Positions 36,556-49,460 are shown, numbered from the stretch's first letter. The stretch is 64,000 nt of DNA from Roseibium alexandrii DFL-11 (GCF_000158095.2 NZ_CM011002.1:487541-551540); one strand, 5' to 3'. The notes: generated by a model not told the origin, from the letters alone. A program made the numbers and translations.

Positions 36556-38631
36556 ATGTCGCGCACGCATAAAATCGAGGACTACCGTAACTTCGGCATC
36601 ATGGCTCACATCGATGCTGGTAAGACGACCACCACCGAGCGGATCCTCTACTACACTGGCAAGAGCCACAAGATCGGCGAAGTTCATGACGGTGCTGCCA
36701 CCATGGATTGGATGGAGCAGGAGCAGGAGCGTGGCATCACGATCACCTCTGCTGCGACAACCGCTTTCTGGAATGAAAAGCGCCTGAACATCATCGACAC
36801 CCCGGGCCACGTTGACTTCACCATTGAGGTCGAGCGCTCCCTGCGTGTTCTTGACGGTGCGGTTGCTCTTCTGGACGCAAACGCCGGCGTTGAGCCGCAG
36901 ACCGAGACTGTCTGGCGTCAGGCCGACAAGTACAACGTCCCGCGGATGATTTTCGTCAACAAGATGGACAAGCTCGGCGCAGACTTCGATCGCTGCTGCG
37001 AGATGATCAAGTCCCGTCTTGGTGCAACGCCGCTGGTCATGCAGCTGAACATCGGTGCTGAAAGCGAATTTGCCGGTGTTGTTGATCTGCTGAAGATGAA
37101 GGCGCTGATCTGGCAGTCTGAGAACCTCGGTGCTGCCTGGGATGAAGTCGATATTCCGGCTGAACTTGCAGACCGTGCGCAGGAAATGCGTGATGCTCTG
37201 ATTGAGACAGCTGTCGAAGTCGACGAAGAAGCAATGGAAGCTTATCTGGAAGGCGAAGAGCCGTCTTTCGAGAAGATCCAGCAGCTGATCCGCAAGGGCA
37301 CAATCAACGGTGACTTTGTTCCGGTATTCTGCGGTTCTGCTTTCAAAAACAAAGGCGTACAGCCGCTTCTTGATGCAGTTGTTGATTACCTGCCGAGCCC
37401 TGTCGAGGTTCCGGCTATTAAGGGTATCGATCCGAAGACCGAAGGCGAAGTCGAGCGTAAATCTTCTGATGAAGAGCCGCTCAGCATTCTGGCATTTAAG
37501 ATCGCTAACGATCCGTTCGTTGGTTCCCTGACGTTCTGCCGTATCTATTCCGGTGTTCTGAACAAGGGTGTGTCCCTGCTGAACACCGTGAAGGATAAGA
37601 AAGAGCGCGTCGGCCGCATGATGCAGATGCACTCCAACTCGCGTGAAGACATCGACGTCGCATATGCTGGCGACATTGTTGCGATCGCCGGTCTGAAGGA
37701 CACCACAACAGGCGACACGCTTTGCGATCCGCTAAAGCCGGTTATCCTGGAGCGGATGGAATTCCCTGAGCCGGTTATCGAGATCGCGGTTGAGCCGAAA
37801 ACCAAAGGCGACCAGGAGAAGATGGGCCTCGCCCTGAACCGTCTGGCTGCTGAGGATCCGTCTTTCCGGGTGAAGACCGACGAAGAGTCTGGTCAGACCA
37901 TCATTGCCGGCATGGGCGAATTGCACCTCGACATCCTTGTCGACCGCATGAAGCGCGAATTCAAGGTTGAGGCGAACATTGGTGCGCCGCAGGTTGCATA
38001 CCGCGAGACCATTACAAAATCTGCAGATGTGGACTACACCCACAAGAAGCAGTCTGGTGGTTCCGGTCAGTTCGCCCGTATCAAGATCACGATCGAACCG
38101 GCAGAGCCGAACGAAGGCTTTGTCTTCGAGAGCAAGATTGTCGGCGGTAACGTTCCGAAAGAGTACATTCCGGGCGTTAGCAAGGGTATCGAAAGCGTCA
38201 TGTCGTCTGGCCCGCTGGCCGGCTTCCCGATGCTCGACATCAAGGCAACACTCACCGATGGTGCCTACCACGATGTTGACTCCTCGGTCCTTGCGTTCGA
38301 GATCGCGGGCCGTGCCGGTTTCCGCGAAGGTATTGCCAAGGCTGGACCTAAGCTCCTTGAGCCGGTCATGAAGGTCGAGGTTGTTACCCCTGAAGATTAC
38401 ATGGGTGACGTGATTGGTGACTTGAACTCCCGCCGCGGTCAGATCGCGGGTACGGAGAACCGGGGCATCGTGACTGTCATCACCGCAATGGTGCCGCTGG
38501 CCAACATGTTTGGTTATGTGAACAACCTGCGTTCCATGTCTCAAGGCCGCGCTCAATACTCGATGGTGTTCGATCACTACGAGCAGGTGCCGCAGGCTGT
38601 CGCCGAAGAGGTTCAGGCGAAATACGCCTGA
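36556..38631 (+). CDS. fusA: Elongation factor G
   Basis: 691-aa translocation GTPase. G1 ([13 protein letters not shown]) near 17, G3 (DTPGHVDF), G4 (NKMD), then domains II-V. The domain IV segment (about 480-600) that enters the A site is full length. It promotes tRNA-mRNA translocation and ribosome recycling. It lies between rpsG and tuf, the standard str order. Confidence 0.98.
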   Translation: MSRTHKIEDYRNFGIMAHIDAGKTTTTERILYYTGKSHKIGEVHDGAATMDWMEQEQERGITITSAATTAFWNEKRLNIIDTPGHVDFTIEVERSLRVLDGAVALLDANAGVEPQTETVWRQADKYNVPRMIFVNKMDKLGADFDRCCEMIKSRLGATPLVMQLNIGAESEFAGVVDLLKMKALIWQSENLGAAWDEVDIPAELADRAQEMRDALIETAVEVDEEAMEAYLEGEEPSFEKIQQLIRKGTINGDFVPVFCGSAFKNKGVQPLLDAVVDYLPSPVEVPAIKGIDPKTEGEVERKSSDEEPLSILAFKIANDPFVGSLTFCRIYSGVLNKGVSLLNTVKDKKERVGRMMQMHSNSREDIDVAYAGDIVAIAGLKDTTTGDTLCDPLKPVILERMEFPEPVIEIAVEPKTKGDQEKMGLALNRLAAEDPSFRVKTDEESGQTIIAGMGELHLDILVDRMKREFKVEANIGAPQVAYRETITKSADVDYTHKKQSGGSGQFARIKITIEPAEPNEGFVFESKIVGGNVPKEYIPGVSKGIESVMSSGPLAGFPMLDIKATLTDGAYHDVDSSVLAFEIAGRAGFREGIAKAGPKLLEPVMKVEVVTPEDYMGDVIGDLNSRRGQIAGTENRGIVTVITAMVPLANMFGYVNNLRSMSQGRAQYSMVFDHYEQVPQAVAEEVQAKYA

Positions 38632-38678
38632 CCCCAACTTCTTGAATTAATTAAGAATTAGAGAAACGGAGTACTCCG

Positions 38679-39869
<1,191 letters not shown>

Positions 39870-39877
39870 TCGACAGC

Positions 39878-39921
39878 CGGGCCTGCTGGCACCTTAGTAC
39901 AAGTGAATGCGGGCAGGCCCG
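39878..39921 (+). promoter_or_regulatory. Long-range inverted repeat between tuf and rpsJ
   Basis: CGGGCCTGC (39878-39886) pairs with GCAGGCCCG (39913-39921). A competing pairing CTGGC / GCCAG overlaps it. No T-run follows. It may be a leader structure for the S10 part of the transcript. Confidence 0.45.
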
Positions 39922-39945
39922 CCAGTCTTATTGGGAACAACAACA

Positions 39946-40254
39946 ATGAACGGTCAGAATATCCGGATCCGCCTGAAGGCTTTTGACCACCGTATTCTCG
40001 ACGCTTCCACTAAGGAAATCGTCAATACGGCCAAGCGGACCGGTGCACAGGTACGGGGTCCCGTGCCGCTGCCGACGCGGATCGAGAAGTACACCGTGCT
40101 TCGTGGCCCGCATATCGATAAGAAAAGCCGCGATCAGTTCGAGATGCGCACACACAAGCGCCTTCTCGACATCGTTGACCCGACACCGCAAACCGTGGAC
40201 GCGCTGATGAAGCTCGACCTGGCCGCTGGTGTCGACGTCGAAATCAAGCTCTGA
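39946..40254 (+). CDS. rpsJ: 30S ribosomal protein S10
   Basis: 102 aa. S10 sits in the 30S head and doubles as NusE, the partner of NusB and NusG in antitermination. ATG 39946 gives [16 protein letters not shown], the family start. [23 protein letters not shown] residues (here [19 protein letters not shown]) form the extended loop. It opens the S10 cluster. Confidence 0.98.
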   Translation: MNGQNIRIRLKAFDHRILDASTKEIVNTAKRTGAQVRGPVPLPTRIEKYTVLRGPHIDKKSRDQFEMRTHKRLLDIVDPTPQTVDALMKLDLAAGVDVEIKL

Positions 40255-40277
40255 GGCGAGGCGAAGGGGACACATCC

Positions 40278-40988
40278 ATGCGTTCTGGAGTGATCGCTCA
40301 GAAAGTGGGCATGACCCGCATCTATAACGATGCAGGCGAACATGTTCCGGTCACAGTATTGCGGCTGGAAAACTGCCAGGTGGTAGCCCACCGGACTGAC
40401 GAAAAGAACGGTTACAACGCACTGCAGCTCGGTGCCGGTACCCGTAAAGTAAAGAATACGCCGAAGGCACTGCGCGGTCACTTTGCTGTTGCAAAGGTTG
40501 AGCCGAAGCGGACGGTGGTCGAGTTCCGCGTTTCTGCGGAAAACATGATCGACGTTGGTGCGGAAATCACCGCTGACCACTACGTCGAAGGCCAGTTTGT
40601 CGACGTGACAGGAACTTCCATCGGTAAGGGTTTTGCCGGTGTTATGAAGCGTCACAACTTCGGTGGTGGCCGTGCATCGCACGGTAACTCGATCTCGCAC
40701 CGCTCACACGGTTCTACCGGTCAATGTCAAGACCCGGGCCGCGTGTTCAAGGGCAAGAAGATGGCCGGTCACATGGGCGATGCCCGCGTGACCACGCAGA
40801 ACCTCAAGGTTGTGCGCACTGATGTTGAGCGTGGCCTGATCATGGTCGAAGGCTCTGTTCCGGGCGCCAAAGGCGGCTGGATCCAGGTCCGCGACGCGAT
40901 CAAAAAGGCGCTGCCGGAAAACGTTCCGGTCCCGGGTGCCTTTAAGGCGTCCGAAGCGGCTGAGGCTGCCGGGAAGGAGAGTGAGTGA
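40278..40988 (+). CDS. rplC: 50S ribosomal protein L3
   Basis: 236 aa, longer than the 209 of E. coli because of a C-terminal Ala/Glu extension ([15 protein letters not shown]). The [21 protein letters not shown] region (in part) carries the Gln that PrmB methylates and reaches the peptidyl-transferase centre. Its TGA overlaps the rplD ATG. Confidence 0.97.
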   Translation: MRSGVIAQKVGMTRIYNDAGEHVPVTVLRLENCQVVAHRTDEKNGYNALQLGAGTRKVKNTPKALRGHFAVAKVEPKRTVVEFRVSAENMIDVGAEITADHYVEGQFVDVTGTSIGKGFAGVMKRHNFGGGRASHGNSISHRSHGSTGQCQDPGRVFKGKKMAGHMGDARVTTQNLKVVRTDVERGLIMVEGSVPGAKGGWIQVRDAIKKALPENVPVPGAFKASEAAEAAGKESE

Positions 40989-41608
40989 TGGAACTCCAGG
41001 TCAAGACCCTCGAAGGTGGGGCGGCCGGTTCGATCACGGTGTCTGACGAGATCTTTGGTCTCGATCCGCGCACCGATTTGATCCACCGCGTTGTGCGCTG
41101 GCAGCTTGCCAAGCGCCAGGCGGGTACCCACAAGACGCTTGGTCGTTCGGAAGTTACTGGTTCTACGAAGAAATTCGTGCGCCAGAAAGGTTCCGGCGGC
41201 GCGCGTCACGGCAACAAGAAGGCTCCGCAGTTCCGCGGCGGTGGTAGGGCGTTTGGTCCGGTCGTCCGCGATCATGGCCATGACCTGCCGAAAAAAGTCC
41301 GCGTGCTCGGCCTGAAGCATGCTCTGTCAGCGAAAGCTAAGGCAGACAGCATTGTTGTTGTTGAAGATGCAAAGGCTGCTGAAGCGAAAACCAAGGCCCT
41401 CAAGTCCCAGCTGAACAAGCTCGGCCTGACCAGCGCTCTGGTGATCGACGGCGCTGAAGTTGACAACAACTTCGCACTGGCGTCCCGCAATATTCCGCAT
41501 CTGGATGTGTTGCCGGTTCAGGGCATCAATGTTTACGACATCCTGCGCGCCAACACCCTTGTGTTGACGAAAGCTGCGGTGTCCGCACTTGAGGAGCGCT
41601 TTAAATGA
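40988..41608 (+). CDS. rplD: 50S ribosomal protein L4
   Basis: 206 aa. The internal loop rich in Arg/Lys/Gly (about 45-95, including [19 protein letters not shown]) lines the exit tunnel constriction with L22. In E. coli L4 represses the S10 operon; I see no matching leader here. ATG 40988 overlaps the rplC stop (TGATG), and its own stop overlaps rplW (ATGA). Confidence 0.97.
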   Translation: MELQVKTLEGGAAGSITVSDEIFGLDPRTDLIHRVVRWQLAKRQAGTHKTLGRSEVTGSTKKFVRQKGSGGARHGNKKAPQFRGGGRAFGPVVRDHGHDLPKKVRVLGLKHALSAKAKADSIVVVEDAKAAEAKTKALKSQLNKLGLTSALVIDGAEVDNNFALASRNIPHLDVLPVQGINVYDILRANTLVLTKAAVSALEERFK

Positions 41609-41898
41609 GCAATCTTCCTCACTACGACAAAATCGTCGGCCCGGTAATCACCGAAAAGTCGACGATGGCTTCTGAAGAGAACAAGGTTGTCTTCAAGGTT
41701 GCCAACGATGCAACCAAGCCGGAAATCAAGGCCGCTGTCGAAGCTCTGTTCGGCGTCAAGGTCACGGCAGTCAACACTCTTGTCCGCAAGGGCAAGGTGA
41801 AGCGCTTCCGCGGACGTCTTGGCCGCCAGTCTGACTTCAAGAAGGCCGTCGTAACGCTTCAGGAAGGTCACGCTATCGACGTGGCCACCGGGCTCTAA
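41605..41898 (+). CDS. rplW: 50S ribosomal protein L23
   Basis: 97 aa. L23 surrounds the tunnel exit and is the docking point for trigger factor and SRP. The segment [22 protein letters not shown] (in part) is the rRNA-binding loop. It overlaps rplD by four bases. Confidence 0.97.
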   Translation: MSNLPHYDKIVGPVITEKSTMASEENKVVFKVANDATKPEIKAAVEALFGVKVTAVNTLVRKGKVKRFRGRLGRQSDFKKAVVTLQEGHAIDVATGL

Positions 41899-41916
41899 GG
41901 CGGGGACTTAAGAAAA

Positions 41917-42750
41917 ATGGCACTTAAGACATTCAATCCGACGTCCCCGGGCCGCCGTCAGCTTGTACAGGTTGACCGCGCCGGTCTTTGGAAGGGCAAG
42001 CCGGTCAAGACCTTGACCGAAGGCCTTTCTAAAAAGGGCGGCCGGAACAACACTGGACGCATCACGTCTCCGAACCGCAGCGGCGGTCACAAGCGGACTT
42101 ACCGGCTTGTTGACTTCAAGCGTCGCAAGTGGGACGTGCCGGCAACGGTTGAGCGCCTGGAATACGATCCGAACCGGACCGCATTCATCGCTCTGATCCG
42201 TTATGAAGACGGCGAGCTGAGCTACATCCTGGCTCCGCAGCGTCTGTCCGAAGGCGACACAGTTGTCGCCGGTGAAAACGTTGACGTGAAACCGGGCAAT
42301 GCCGCTCCTTTGTCGCGCATTCCGGTTGGTACGATTGTGCACAACATCGAGTTGAAGCCGGGCAAAGGCGCTCAGATCGCTCGCTCTGCCGGTGCATTCG
42401 TTCAGATCGTCGGCCGTGATCAGGGTTACACAACGCTTCGCCTGATGTCAGGTGAGCAGCGCCGTGTTCTCGGCACTTGCATGGCAACCATTGGCGCTGT
42501 GTCCAACCCGGACCATTCCAATGTGAACCTCGGCAAGGCAGGCCGTTCCCGCTGGCTGGGCATCAAACCGCACGTTCGCGGTGTTGCCATGAACCCGATC
42601 GACCACCCGCACGGTGGTGGTGAAGGTCGGACATCCGGCGGCCGTCATCCGGTTACTCCTTGGGGTAAACCGACCAAAGGTAAGCGCACGCGGAAGAACA
42701 AGCAGACTGATAAGTTTATCGTCCGCTCCCGCCACGCGCGTAAGAAGTAA
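41917..42750 (+). CDS. rplB: 50S ribosomal protein L2
   Basis: 277 aa. L2 stabilises the peptidyl-transferase region and bridge B7b. The C-terminal [17 protein letters not shown] with its His near 228, important for activity in other bacteria, is present, and [21 protein letters not shown] closes it (in part). It starts 18 bases after rplW. Confidence 0.98.
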   Translation: MALKTFNPTSPGRRQLVQVDRAGLWKGKPVKTLTEGLSKKGGRNNTGRITSPNRSGGHKRTYRLVDFKRRKWDVPATVERLEYDPNRTAFIALIRYEDGELSYILAPQRLSEGDTVVAGENVDVKPGNAAPLSRIPVGTIVHNIELKPGKGAQIARSAGAFVQIVGRDQGYTTLRLMSGEQRRVLGTCMATIGAVSNPDHSNVNLGKAGRSRWLGIKPHVRGVAMNPIDHPHGGGEGRTSGGRHPVTPWGKPTKGKRTRKNKQTDKFIVRSRHARKK

Positions 42751-42761
42751 GGGACAGGATC

Positions 42762-43040
42762 GTGGCACGTTCGATCTGGAAAGGTCCGTTTGTCGACGGG
42801 TATCTGCTGAAGAAAGCGGAGAAGGTCCGCGAGGCCGGCCGGAACGAGGTCATCAAGACCTGGAGCCGCCGCTCGACGATCCTCCCGCAGTTCGTTGGTC
42901 TTACCTTCGGCGTCTACAACGGTCAGAAGCACGTTCCGGTGCAGGTGTCTGAAGAGATGATTGGTCACAAGTTCGGTGAGTTTTCACCGTCCCGGACCTA
43001 TTACGGGCACGGCGCCGACAAGAAGGCGAAGAGGAAGTAA
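42762..43040 (+). CDS. rpsS: 30S ribosomal protein S19
   Basis: 92 aa, GTG start at 42762 behind GGGACAGGA. S19 lies at the 30S head top and binds with S13. The family start [19 protein letters not shown] and the close [17 protein letters not shown] are intact. Only two bases separate it from rplV. Confidence 0.97.
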   Translation: MARSIWKGPFVDGYLLKKAEKVREAGRNEVIKTWSRRSTILPQFVGLTFGVYNGQKHVPVQVSEEMIGHKFGEFSPSRTYYGHGADKKAKRK

Positions 43041-43042
43041 CG

Positions 43043-43423
43043 ATGGGCAAGCCGAAGCGTGAGCGGGTGCTCGCTGACAACGAAGCTCGGGCAATGACGC
43101 GGATGATCCGCGTCTCTCCCCGCAAGCTGAATCTCGTTGCTGCTGCTATCCGCGGTAAAAAAGTCGGTTCCGCAATCGCGGACCTGACATTCTCCCGCAA
43201 ACGCATTGCGCAGGACGTCAAGAAAACCTTGATGTCTGCGATTGCAAACGCGGAAAACAATCACGACCTGGACATCGACAACCTGGTGGTTGCCGAAGCT
43301 CACGTTGGCAAGGCTTTTGTCATCAAGCGCTTCCAGGCCCGTGCACGCGGACGGGTTGGCCGGATCGAGAAACCGTTCTCGAACCTGACCATCGTTGTGC
43401 GCGAAGTTGAGGAGAGTGCCTGA
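43043..43423 (+). CDS. rplV: 50S ribosomal protein L22
   Basis: 126 aa. A long beta hairpin (about 80-105, with [15 protein letters not shown]) extends into the exit tunnel next to L4, where macrolide-resistance changes occur in other species. The length here shows no hairpin deletion or duplication. Its stop overlaps the rpsC start (TGATG). Confidence 0.97.
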   Translation: MGKPKRERVLADNEARAMTRMIRVSPRKLNLVAAAIRGKKVGSAIADLTFSRKRIAQDVKKTLMSAIANAENNHDLDIDNLVVAEAHVGKAFVIKRFQARARGRVGRIEKPFSNLTIVVREVEESA

Positions 43424-44151
43424 TGGGACACAAAGTTAACCCGATCGGCATGCGCCTCGGGATCAACCGCACCTGGGACTCCCGCTGGTACGCCAACAAA
43501 AACGAGTACGGTGATCTTCTGCACGAAGACTTCCGCATTCGTGAGTACCTGATGAAGGAACTCAAGCAGGCGGCGGTGTCCAAGGTAGTTATCGAGCGCC
43601 CGCACAAAAAGTGCCGTGTGTCCATTCACTCCGGTCGTCCGGGTGTGGTCATCGGTAAAAAAGGTGCGGACATCGAGCGTCTTCGCAAGAAGATTGCTGA
43701 AATCACCAACTCCGAAGTGCATCTCAACATCGTTGAAGTGCGCAAGCCGGAAATCGACGCGACATTGGTTGCCGCTTCGATCGCTCAGCAGCTGGAACGC
43801 CGTGTTGCTTTCCGCCGCGCCATGAAACGGGCTGTTCAGTCCGCCATGCGTCTGGGCGCACAGGGCATTCGGATCAACTGCGGCGGCCGTCTCGGCGGTG
43901 CGGAAATCGCGCGTATCGAATGGTACCGTGAAGGCCGTGTGCCGCTTCACACTCTGCGTGCGGACATCGACTACGGTGTTGCAAGCGCACACACAGCTTA
44001 CGGCGTGTGCGGTGTGAAGGTCTGGATCTTCAAGGGTGAAATTCTGGAACATGACCCGATGGCGTCTGAACGCCGCGCGACGGCTGCTTCCGAAGGCAAC
44101 CAGGGTGATCGCGGCGGACGCCGGGATCGGGGCCGCGAGCGCGCAGCTTAA
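43423..44151 (+). CDS. rpsC: 30S ribosomal protein S3
   Basis: 242 aa. An N-terminal KH domain ([18 protein letters not shown] near 67-84) and a C-terminal S3 domain shape the mRNA entry helicase site. The tail (about 212-242) is a charged Arg/Gly/Asp-rich extension common in alphaproteobacteria. Translation is coupled to rplV. Confidence 0.98.
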   Translation: MGHKVNPIGMRLGINRTWDSRWYANKNEYGDLLHEDFRIREYLMKELKQAAVSKVVIERPHKKCRVSIHSGRPGVVIGKKGADIERLRKKIAEITNSEVHLNIVEVRKPEIDATLVAASIAQQLERRVAFRRAMKRAVQSAMRLGAQGIRINCGGRLGGAEIARIEWYREGRVPLHTLRADIDYGVASAHTAYGVCGVKVWIFKGEILEHDPMASERRATAASEGNQGDRGGRRDRGRERAA

Positions 44152-44198
44152 TTTAAGCTGCCTGCCGCTCGTAAGATAAGAAAGACGAGAGAAGAACG

Positions 44199-44612
44199 AT
44201 GCTGCAACCGAAGCGCACTAAGTTCCGCAAGCAGCACAAAGGCCGCATCCACGGCTTGTCGAAGGGGGGGACTGACCTCAACTTCGGCGCATTCGGTCTG
44301 AAGGCTCTGGAGCCGGAGCGGGTTACCGCTCGTCAGATCGAAGCGGCCCGTCGTGCTATGACCCGTCACATGAAGCGTGCGGGTCGTGTTTGGATCCGCA
44401 TCTTCCCGGATCTGCCAGTTTCCTCGAAACCGGCTGAAGTCCGCATGGGTAAAGGTAAAGGTTCTCCGGATTACTGGGCTTGCCGTGTCAAGCCGGGCCG
44501 GATCATGTTCGAAATTGACGGTGTGTCGGAAGACGTTGCTCGTGAAGCAATGCGTCTTGCCGCTGCCAAGCTGCCGATCAAGTGCCGTTTCGTTCAGCGT
44601 ATCGGCGAATAA
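44199..44612 (+). CDS. rplP: 50S ribosomal protein L16
   Basis: 137 aa. L16 helps position A-site tRNA on the 50[17 protein letters not shown] is the family start, and the Arg near 81 ([13 protein letters not shown] region) is the usual hydroxylation neighbourhood. It follows rpsC after 47 bases, one of the wider gaps in the cluster. Confidence 0.97.
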   Translation: MLQPKRTKFRKQHKGRIHGLSKGGTDLNFGAFGLKALEPERVTARQIEAARRAMTRHMKRAGRVWIRIFPDLPVSSKPAEVRMGKGKGSPDYWACRVKPGRIMFEIDGVSEDVAREAMRLAAAKLPIKCRFVQRIGE

Positions 44613-44633
44613 GGCAGGCCAGGAGAGACAGCC

Positions 44634-44834
44634 ATGAAGGCGACCGATGTACGGGCTAAGACCCTCGACGAGCTCCGTTCAGAGCTTGAGGGCCTGAAGA
44701 AAGAGCAGTTCAACCTGCGCTTCCAGAAGGCTACGGGTCAGCTTGAAAACACTGCACGTGTCCGGCAAATCCGCCGTGATATCGCGCGTATCCAGACCAT
44801 CATGCGCGAAAAGCGCGTGTCGGCGACCGCATAA
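44634..44834 (+). CDS. rpmC: 50S ribosomal protein L29
   Basis: 66 aa helical hairpin protein near the tunnel exit beside L23. [21 protein letters not shown] in part and [14 protein letters not shown] are the two family helices. A GGAG-type ribosome site precedes the ATG. Confidence 0.96.
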   Translation: MKATDVRAKTLDELRSELEGLKKEQFNLRFQKATGQLENTARVRQIRRDIARIQTIMREKRVSATA

Positions 44835-44846
44835 GGAGACGGATCA

Positions 44847-45080
44847 ATGCCAAAGCGTATCCTGCAGGGCACCGTTGTCAGCGACGCCAATGACAAGACG
44901 GTGACGGTCAATGTGGAGCGCCGCTTCACACACCCACTGCTGAAAAAGACTGTGCGTCGTACGAAAAAGTACCGTGCACACGATGAAAGCAACCAATACA
45001 AGGTTGGCGACACAGTTCAGATTGAAGAGTGTGCGCCGATCTCGAAAAACAAACGTTGGACTGTGGTCACTACTCAGTGA
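44847..45080 (+). CDS. rpsQ: 30S ribosomal protein S17
   Basis: 77 aa OB-fold primary 16S rRNA binder. [21 protein letters not shown] and the [10 protein letters not shown] close are typical (in part). It ends the S10 section; a 70-base gap separates it from rplN. Confidence 0.96.
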   Translation: MPKRILQGTVVSDANDKTVTVNVERRFTHPLLKKTVRRTKKYRAHDESNQYKVGDTVQIEECAPISKNKRWTVVTTQ

Positions 45081-45150
45081 CCACGCTCCGTCAGGTGAGC
45101 ATCAGGCGCCCGCGTAACGGTGCGCTGATAGAAGAACAAGGCAGCCAGTC

Positions 45151-45519
45151 ATGATTCAGATGCAAACAAACCTCGACGTCGCCGACAACTCCGGCGCCCG
45201 TCGTGTCATGTGCATCAAAGTGCTCGGCGGCTCCAAGCGTAAATATGCCCAGGTAGGCGACATCATCGTCGTCTCCGTGAAAGAGGCTATTCCGCGGGGC
45301 CGCGTTAAAAAGGGCGACGTGATGAAGGCTGTCGTCGTGCGCACGGCTAAGGATATCCGCCGTCCCGATGGCAGCGTGATCCGGTTCGACCGCAATGCGG
45401 CCGTGCTGGTGAATAACAACAAGGAGCCAGTCGGCACCCGTATCTTTGGTCCGGTGCCGCGTGAGCTCCGCGCCAAGAACCATATGAAAATCATTTCGCT
45501 CGCGCCGGAGGTGCTCTGA
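45151..45519 (+). CDS. rplN: 50S ribosomal protein L14
   Basis: 122 aa beta-barrel protein at the subunit interface, target of the silencing factor RsfS in other bacteria. [19 protein letters not shown] is the invariant start. It opens the spc section; in E. coli the S8 target lies further down between L24 and L5, a spacing not kept here because rplX and rplE overlap. Confidence 0.97.
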   Translation: MIQMQTNLDVADNSGARRVMCIKVLGGSKRKYAQVGDIIVVSVKEAIPRGRVKKGDVMKAVVVRTAKDIRRPDGSVIRFDRNAAVLVNNNKEPVGTRIFGPVPRELRAKNHMKIISLAPEVL

Positions 45520-45836
45520 TGGCTGCGAAAATTAAAAAAGGCGACACGGTGGTCGTGCTGACCGGCCGTGACAAGGGCAAGTCTGGTGAAGTGATCCAGA
45601 TGCTGCCGTCTGACAACAAGGCGCTGGTACGCGGTATCAACATGGTCCGCCGTCACCAGAAGCAGACCCAATCGCAGGAAGCTGGCATCGTGTCAAAAGA
45701 GGCACCGATCCACCTGTCGAACATCGCGCTGGCCGATCCGAAAGACGGCAAGGCGACCCGCGTCGGCTTCAAGGTGCAGGACGATGGTGCCAAGGTCCGT
45801 GTGGCCAAGCGTTCGGGAGACCTGATCGATGGCTGA
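45519..45836 (+). CDS. rplX: 50S ribosomal protein L24
   Basis: 105 aa assembly initiator. The KOW motif [20 protein letters not shown] lies at about 5-24. It overlaps rplN by one base and rplE by eight bases, so three genes are translationally linked. Confidence 0.97.
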   Translation: MAAKIKKGDTVVVLTGRDKGKSGEVIQMLPSDNKALVRGINMVRRHQKQTQSQEAGIVSKEAPIHLSNIALADPKDGKATRVGFKVQDDGAKVRVAKRSGDLIDG

Positions 45837-46386
45837 GACCACTAACGTACCGCGTCTCAAGACGCATTATGACGAAGTCGTGCGCAAGCAGCTTCAGGAA
45901 AAGTTCCAGTACAAGAACATTATGCAAGTTCCGCAGCTGGAAAAAATCGTCCTGAACATTGGCGTTGGCGAAGCCGTAGGCGACTCCAAAAAGGCGCGTA
46001 CAGCAGCTGAAGATCTGGCAGCGATTGCCGGTCAGAAGCCGGTCATCACCAAAGCGAAGAAATCCATCGCGACCTTTAAGGTTCGTGAAGGCATGCCGCT
46101 TGGTGTCAAGGTGACCCTGCGCCGCCAGCAGATGTTCGAGTTCCTGGATCGCATGATCACAATTGCGCTGCCGCGCGTTCGTGACTTCCGTGGTCTGAAC
46201 CCGAAGAGCTTCGACGGTCGCGGCAACTACGCTATGGGCATCAAAGAACACATCGTGTTCCCGGAAATCGAGTACGACAAAGTCGACCAGATCTGGGGCA
46301 TGGACGTGATCGTCTGCACCACGGCGCCAAACGATGACGAGGCGCGCGAGCTTCTGCGTGCTTTCAACTTCCCGTTCACGAAATAA
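45829..46386 (+). CDS. rplE: 50S ribosomal protein L5
   Basis: 185 aa 5S rRNA binder in the central protuberance. [17 protein letters not shown] and [20 protein letters not shown] (in part) are the family signatures. The start lies inside rplX. Confidence 0.97.
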   Translation: MAETTNVPRLKTHYDEVVRKQLQEKFQYKNIMQVPQLEKIVLNIGVGEAVGDSKKARTAAEDLAAIAGQKPVITKAKKSIATFKVREGMPLGVKVTLRRQQMFEFLDRMITIALPRVRDFRGLNPKSFDGRGNYAMGIKEHIVFPEIEYDKVDQIWGMDVIVCTTAPNDDEARELLRAFNFPFTK

Positions 46387-46407
46387 CGGGCAAGGAAGGA
46401 AAACACG

Positions 46408-46713
46408 ATGGCGAAGAAAAGCGCAGTCGAAAAGAACAAGCGTCGCGAGAAGCTTGTCAAGAAATACGCCGAGAAGCGTGCCGCTCTGAAAGCTATGGCC
46501 AAGGACGATACCTTGAGCCCTGAAGAGCAGTTCAATGCCCGCCTGAAGCTGGCCAAACTGCCGCGGAATTCCGCGCCGAACCGCGTTCGCAACCGTTGCG
46601 AAGTGTCCGGCCGTCCGCGCGGTTACTACCGCAAGCTGAAGATGTCGCGTATCGCGCTTCGTGAACTGGGCTCGCTGGGTAAGATCCCGGGCCTGGTTAA
46701 GTCGAGCTGGTAA
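46408..46713 (+). CDS. rpsN: 30S ribosomal protein S14 (zinc-free type)
   Basis: 101 aa long form. Only one Cys is present, so this is the C-minus paralogue that needs no zinc. [21 protein letters not shown] (in part) marks the conserved C-domain. A single S14 gene here is normal for alphaproteobacteria. Confidence 0.97.
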   Translation: MAKKSAVEKNKRREKLVKKYAEKRAALKAMAKDDTLSPEEQFNARLKLAKLPRNSAPNRVRNRCEVSGRPRGYYRKLKMSRIALRELGSLGKIPGLVKSSW

Positions 46714-46725
46714 GGAGAAACTCCG

Positions 46726-47124
46726 ATGGCAATTTCTGATCCGTTGGGGGATATGCTGACCCGGATTCGCAACGCGCAGATGCGTCGCAAAAACAAGGTC
46801 AGCTCACCAAATTCTAAATTGCGCGCACACGTACTTGATGTGCTTGCAAAAGAAGGGTACATCCGTGGCTACACCACGGTTGAATACGAGGGCGGTAAGT
46901 CCGAGTTGGAAATCGAACTGAAGTATTTCGACGGTGAACCGGTGATCCGCACGATTGAGCGCGTATCCAAGCCGGGCCGCCGAGTGTACTCGTCGGTGAA
47001 AAACATCCCGCATGTCTCTAATGGCCTGGGCGTGTCGATCATTTCGACCCCGCGCGGCGTCATGAGCGACCATCAGGCGCGGGACGAAAACGTAGGTGGC
47101 GAGGTTCTGTGTCGCGTCTTCTGA
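46726..47124 (+). CDS. rpsH: 30S ribosomal protein S8
   Basis: 132 aa platform protein that nucleates the 16S central domain. [15 protein letters not shown] and [10 protein letters not shown] are the family ends. S8 represses spc translation in E. coli through a mimic near L5, which I do not see here. It starts 12 bases after rpsN. Confidence 0.97.
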   Translation: MAISDPLGDMLTRIRNAQMRRKNKVSSPNSKLRAHVLDVLAKEGYIRGYTTVEYEGGKSELEIELKYFDGEPVIRTIERVSKPGRRVYSSVKNIPHVSNGLGVSIISTPRGVMSDHQARDENVGGEVLCRVF

Positions 47125-47165
47125 CGCGGCATACTCGCTGTTAAAACAACGACAAGGTTGGTCAA

Positions 47166-47699
47166 ATGTCTCGTATTGGCAAAAAGCCAGTCCCCGTGCC
47201 AGGCGGGGTAACGGCATCGATCGACGGTCAGACAGTAACGATCAAGGGCCCGAAAGGCGAAAAGTCTTTCATGCTCAACGAACTCGTTCTGGCCGAAATG
47301 ACTGATGACGGGATCAAAATCGATCCGCGTAACGACTCCAAGCCGGCTCGCTCCATGTGGGGTATGAGCCGTACCATGGTTCAGAACCTGATCACCGGCG
47401 TGACCGATGGCTTCAAGAAAGACCTCGCGATCACTGGTGTTGGTTACCGTGCTCAGGTCCAGGGTCAAAACCTTCAGCTGGCACTCGGCTTCTCACATGA
47501 TGTGATCTATGCGATCCCGGAAGGTATCGAGATCAAATGTGCGAAACCGACGGAAATCAGCGTTTCTGGCACCGACAAACAACGTGTCGGCCAGGTCGCA
47601 GCTGAAATCCGCGAATTCCGCCCGCCGGAGCCGTACAAAGGCAAAGGCGTTCGTTATGCAGACGAGTTCATCGTCCGCAAAGAAGGCAAGAAGAAGTAA
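47166..47699 (+). CDS. rplF: 50S ribosomal protein L6
   Basis: 177 aa with two repeated domains, located near the sarcin-ricin loop and factor site. [12 protein letters not shown] and the C-terminal [16 protein letters not shown] are diagnostic. Confidence 0.97.
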   Translation: MSRIGKKPVPVPGGVTASIDGQTVTIKGPKGEKSFMLNELVLAEMTDDGIKIDPRNDSKPARSMWGMSRTMVQNLITGVTDGFKKDLAITGVGYRAQVQGQNLQLALGFSHDVIYAIPEGIEIKCAKPTEISVSGTDKQRVGQVAAEIREFRPPEPYKGKGVRYADEFIVRKEGKKK

Positions 47700-47711
47700 C
47701 GGACCTAGATC

Positions 47712-48074
47712 ATGGCGAATAGCAAACAAGCTTTCGAACGCCGCCGCGATCGCGTGCGCCGTTCAGTCAAGAAAGCCGCGAACGGTCGTCCGCGCCTTTC
47801 TATCTTCCGCTCGTCGAAGCAGATCTATGCCCAGATCATCGACGATGCGCAGGGACATACAATTGTCTCCGCTTCTACGATCGAAAAGGATCTGAAGGGC
47901 GGCCTGAAAACGGGCGCCGACGTGTCTGCAGCCGCAGCCGTTGGCAAGCTTGTCGCCGAGCGTGCAGCTGCCGCAGGCGTCAAGGAGGTCGTGTTCGACC
48001 GGGGCGGTTACCAGTATCATGGGCGTGTCAAAGCGCTCGCCGATGCTGCCCGCGAAGGTGGACTTGAATTCTGA
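47712..48074 (+). CDS. rplR: 50S ribosomal protein L18
   Basis: 120 aa 5S rRNA binder. The basic N-terminal tail ([12 protein letters not shown]) and the close [21 protein letters not shown] (in part) are typical. Twelve bases separate it from rplF. Confidence 0.97.
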   Translation: MANSKQAFERRRDRVRRSVKKAANGRPRLSIFRSSKQIYAQIIDDAQGHTIVSASTIEKDLKGGLKTGADVSAAAAVGKLVAERAAAAGVKEVVFDRGGYQYHGRVKALADAAREGGLEF

Positions 48075-48115
48075 CCAGCGCCCGTTGGCGCTCCTAAGTA
48101 CGGAAGACGTATAAT

Positions 48116-48682
48116 ATGGCGAGACAAGAAAATCGCGAGCGCGAAGAGCGCGACAGCGAATTCGTCGACAAGCTCGTACACATCAACCGCGTTGCCAAAG
48201 TGGTCAAGGGTGGCCGCCGTTTCGGTTTCGCAGCCCTTGTCGTGGTTGGTGATCAAAAGGGCCGTGTCGGCTTCGGTCATGGTAAGGCACGCGAAGTGCC
48301 GGAAGCCATCCGGAAGGCAACTGAAGCTGCAAAGCGCACGATGATCCGTGTGCCGCTGCGTGAAGGCCGGACTCTCCACCACGACGTGGAAGGCCGTCAC
48401 GGCGCTGGTAAGGTCCTGCTGCGCGCAGCACCGGCCGGTACCGGTATCATCGCAGGTGGTCCGATGCGTGCGGTCTTTGAAACGCTTGGCGTTCAGGACG
48501 TTGTGGCAAAGTCTTTGGGGACATCCAACCCTTATAACATGGTTCGTGCGACCTTCAACGCGCTGACCAAGGAAGACAGCCCGCGCTCCGTCGCTGCCCG
48601 CCGTGGCCTCAAGGTCTCTGTGTTGCAGTCCCGGCGCCGTGACAACAACGATGAGGCGGCTCCGGCTGCCGCTGAGGCTTGA
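48116..48682 (+). CDS. rpsE: 30S ribosomal protein S5
   Basis: 188 aa fidelity protein at the mRNA entry side. The dsRBD-like N-domain has [20 protein letters not shown] (about 17-36), near the spectinomycin-resistance loop, which shows no deletion. C-terminal Asp/Ala-rich extension of about 15 residues. Confidence 0.97.
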   Translation: MARQENREREERDSEFVDKLVHINRVAKVVKGGRRFGFAALVVVGDQKGRVGFGHGKAREVPEAIRKATEAAKRTMIRVPLREGRTLHHDVEGRHGAGKVLLRAAPAGTGIIAGGPMRAVFETLGVQDVVAKSLGTSNPYNMVRATFNALTKEDSPRSVAARRGLKVSVLQSRRRDNNDEAAPAAAEA

Positions 48683-48723
48683 CCTTAGCGGCGCTAGCCA
48701 CCAGCTGAATGAGGGGTAGTTCC

Positions 48724-48921
48724 ATGGCGAACACCGAAAAGACTGTTACGGTCGAACAGATCGGCAGCCCGCTGCGCCGTCCGAAGGACCAGCGCGCTAC
48801 GCTCGTCGGTCTTGGCCTGAACAAGATGCACCGCCGTTCCACACTGAAGGACACACCTGAAGTGCGCGGCATGATCAATAAGGTCCAGCATCTCGTTCGC
48901 GTCGTCGAAGACAACGCGTAA
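48724..48921 (+). CDS. rpmD: 50S ribosomal protein L30
   Basis: 65 aa. I start at ATG 48724, within reach of GAGGGG; an ATG at 48709 would add MRGSS and overlap that site. [18 protein letters not shown] and [10 protein letters not shown] are the family motifs. Confidence 0.95.
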   Translation: MANTEKTVTVEQIGSPLRRPKDQRATLVGLGLNKMHRRSTLKDTPEVRGMINKVQHLVRVVEDNA

Positions 48922-48943
48922 GGACGGGGTGAGGAGAAAAGAC

Positions 48944-49411
48944 ATGAAGCTCAACGAACTTCGTGACAACGATGGTGCCTCTTCCGAGCGCACACGCGTT
49001 GGCCGCGGTATCGGGTCTGGCAAGGGCAAGACCGGTGGCCGTGGTGTAAAAGGTCAGAAGTCCCGTTCTGGCGTGGCGATCAAGGGTTTTGAAGGCGGTC
49101 AGATGCCGCTTCACCGCCGCCTGCCGAAGCGTGGCTTTACGAACATCTTTGCCAAGGACTTCAACACTGTGTCCATTGGCCGTGTTCAACAAGCGATTGA
49201 TGCCGGCAAGCTGAACGCGTCCGAGGCGGTTACCGTCGAAGCGCTCAAGGCGGCTGGCGTTGTCAAGCGGGTCCGCGATGGCGTACGCCTCGTTGCTTCC
49301 GGTGAACTCACCGCGGCAGTGACCTTTGAAGTTGCCGGTGCCTCCAAGGGCGCTGTTGCAGCGATCGAAAAAGCGGGCGGCAAGGTCGCCGTTCTGGGAG
49401 CTCAGGCTTAA
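48944..49411 (+). CDS. rplO: 50S ribosomal protein L15
   Basis: 155 aa late-assembly protein. The Gly/Arg-rich N-terminal tail ([17 protein letters not shown]) threads into 23S rRNA. ATG 48944 follows GAGGAG and gives MKLNELRDN, the usual start; an in-frame codon at 48929 is rejected. Confidence 0.97.
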   Translation: MKLNELRDNDGASSERTRVGRGIGSGKGKTGGRGVKGQKSRSGVAIKGFEGGQMPLHRRLPKRGFTNIFAKDFNTVSIGRVQQAIDAGKLNASEAVTVEALKAAGVVKRVRDGVRLVASGELTAAVTFEVAGASKGAVAAIEKAGGKVAVLGAQA

Positions 49412-49460
49412 CAGCCTGGGCTTTTCCCATTTGTCAGCAAGCATCTGACCGGAGTAGGGC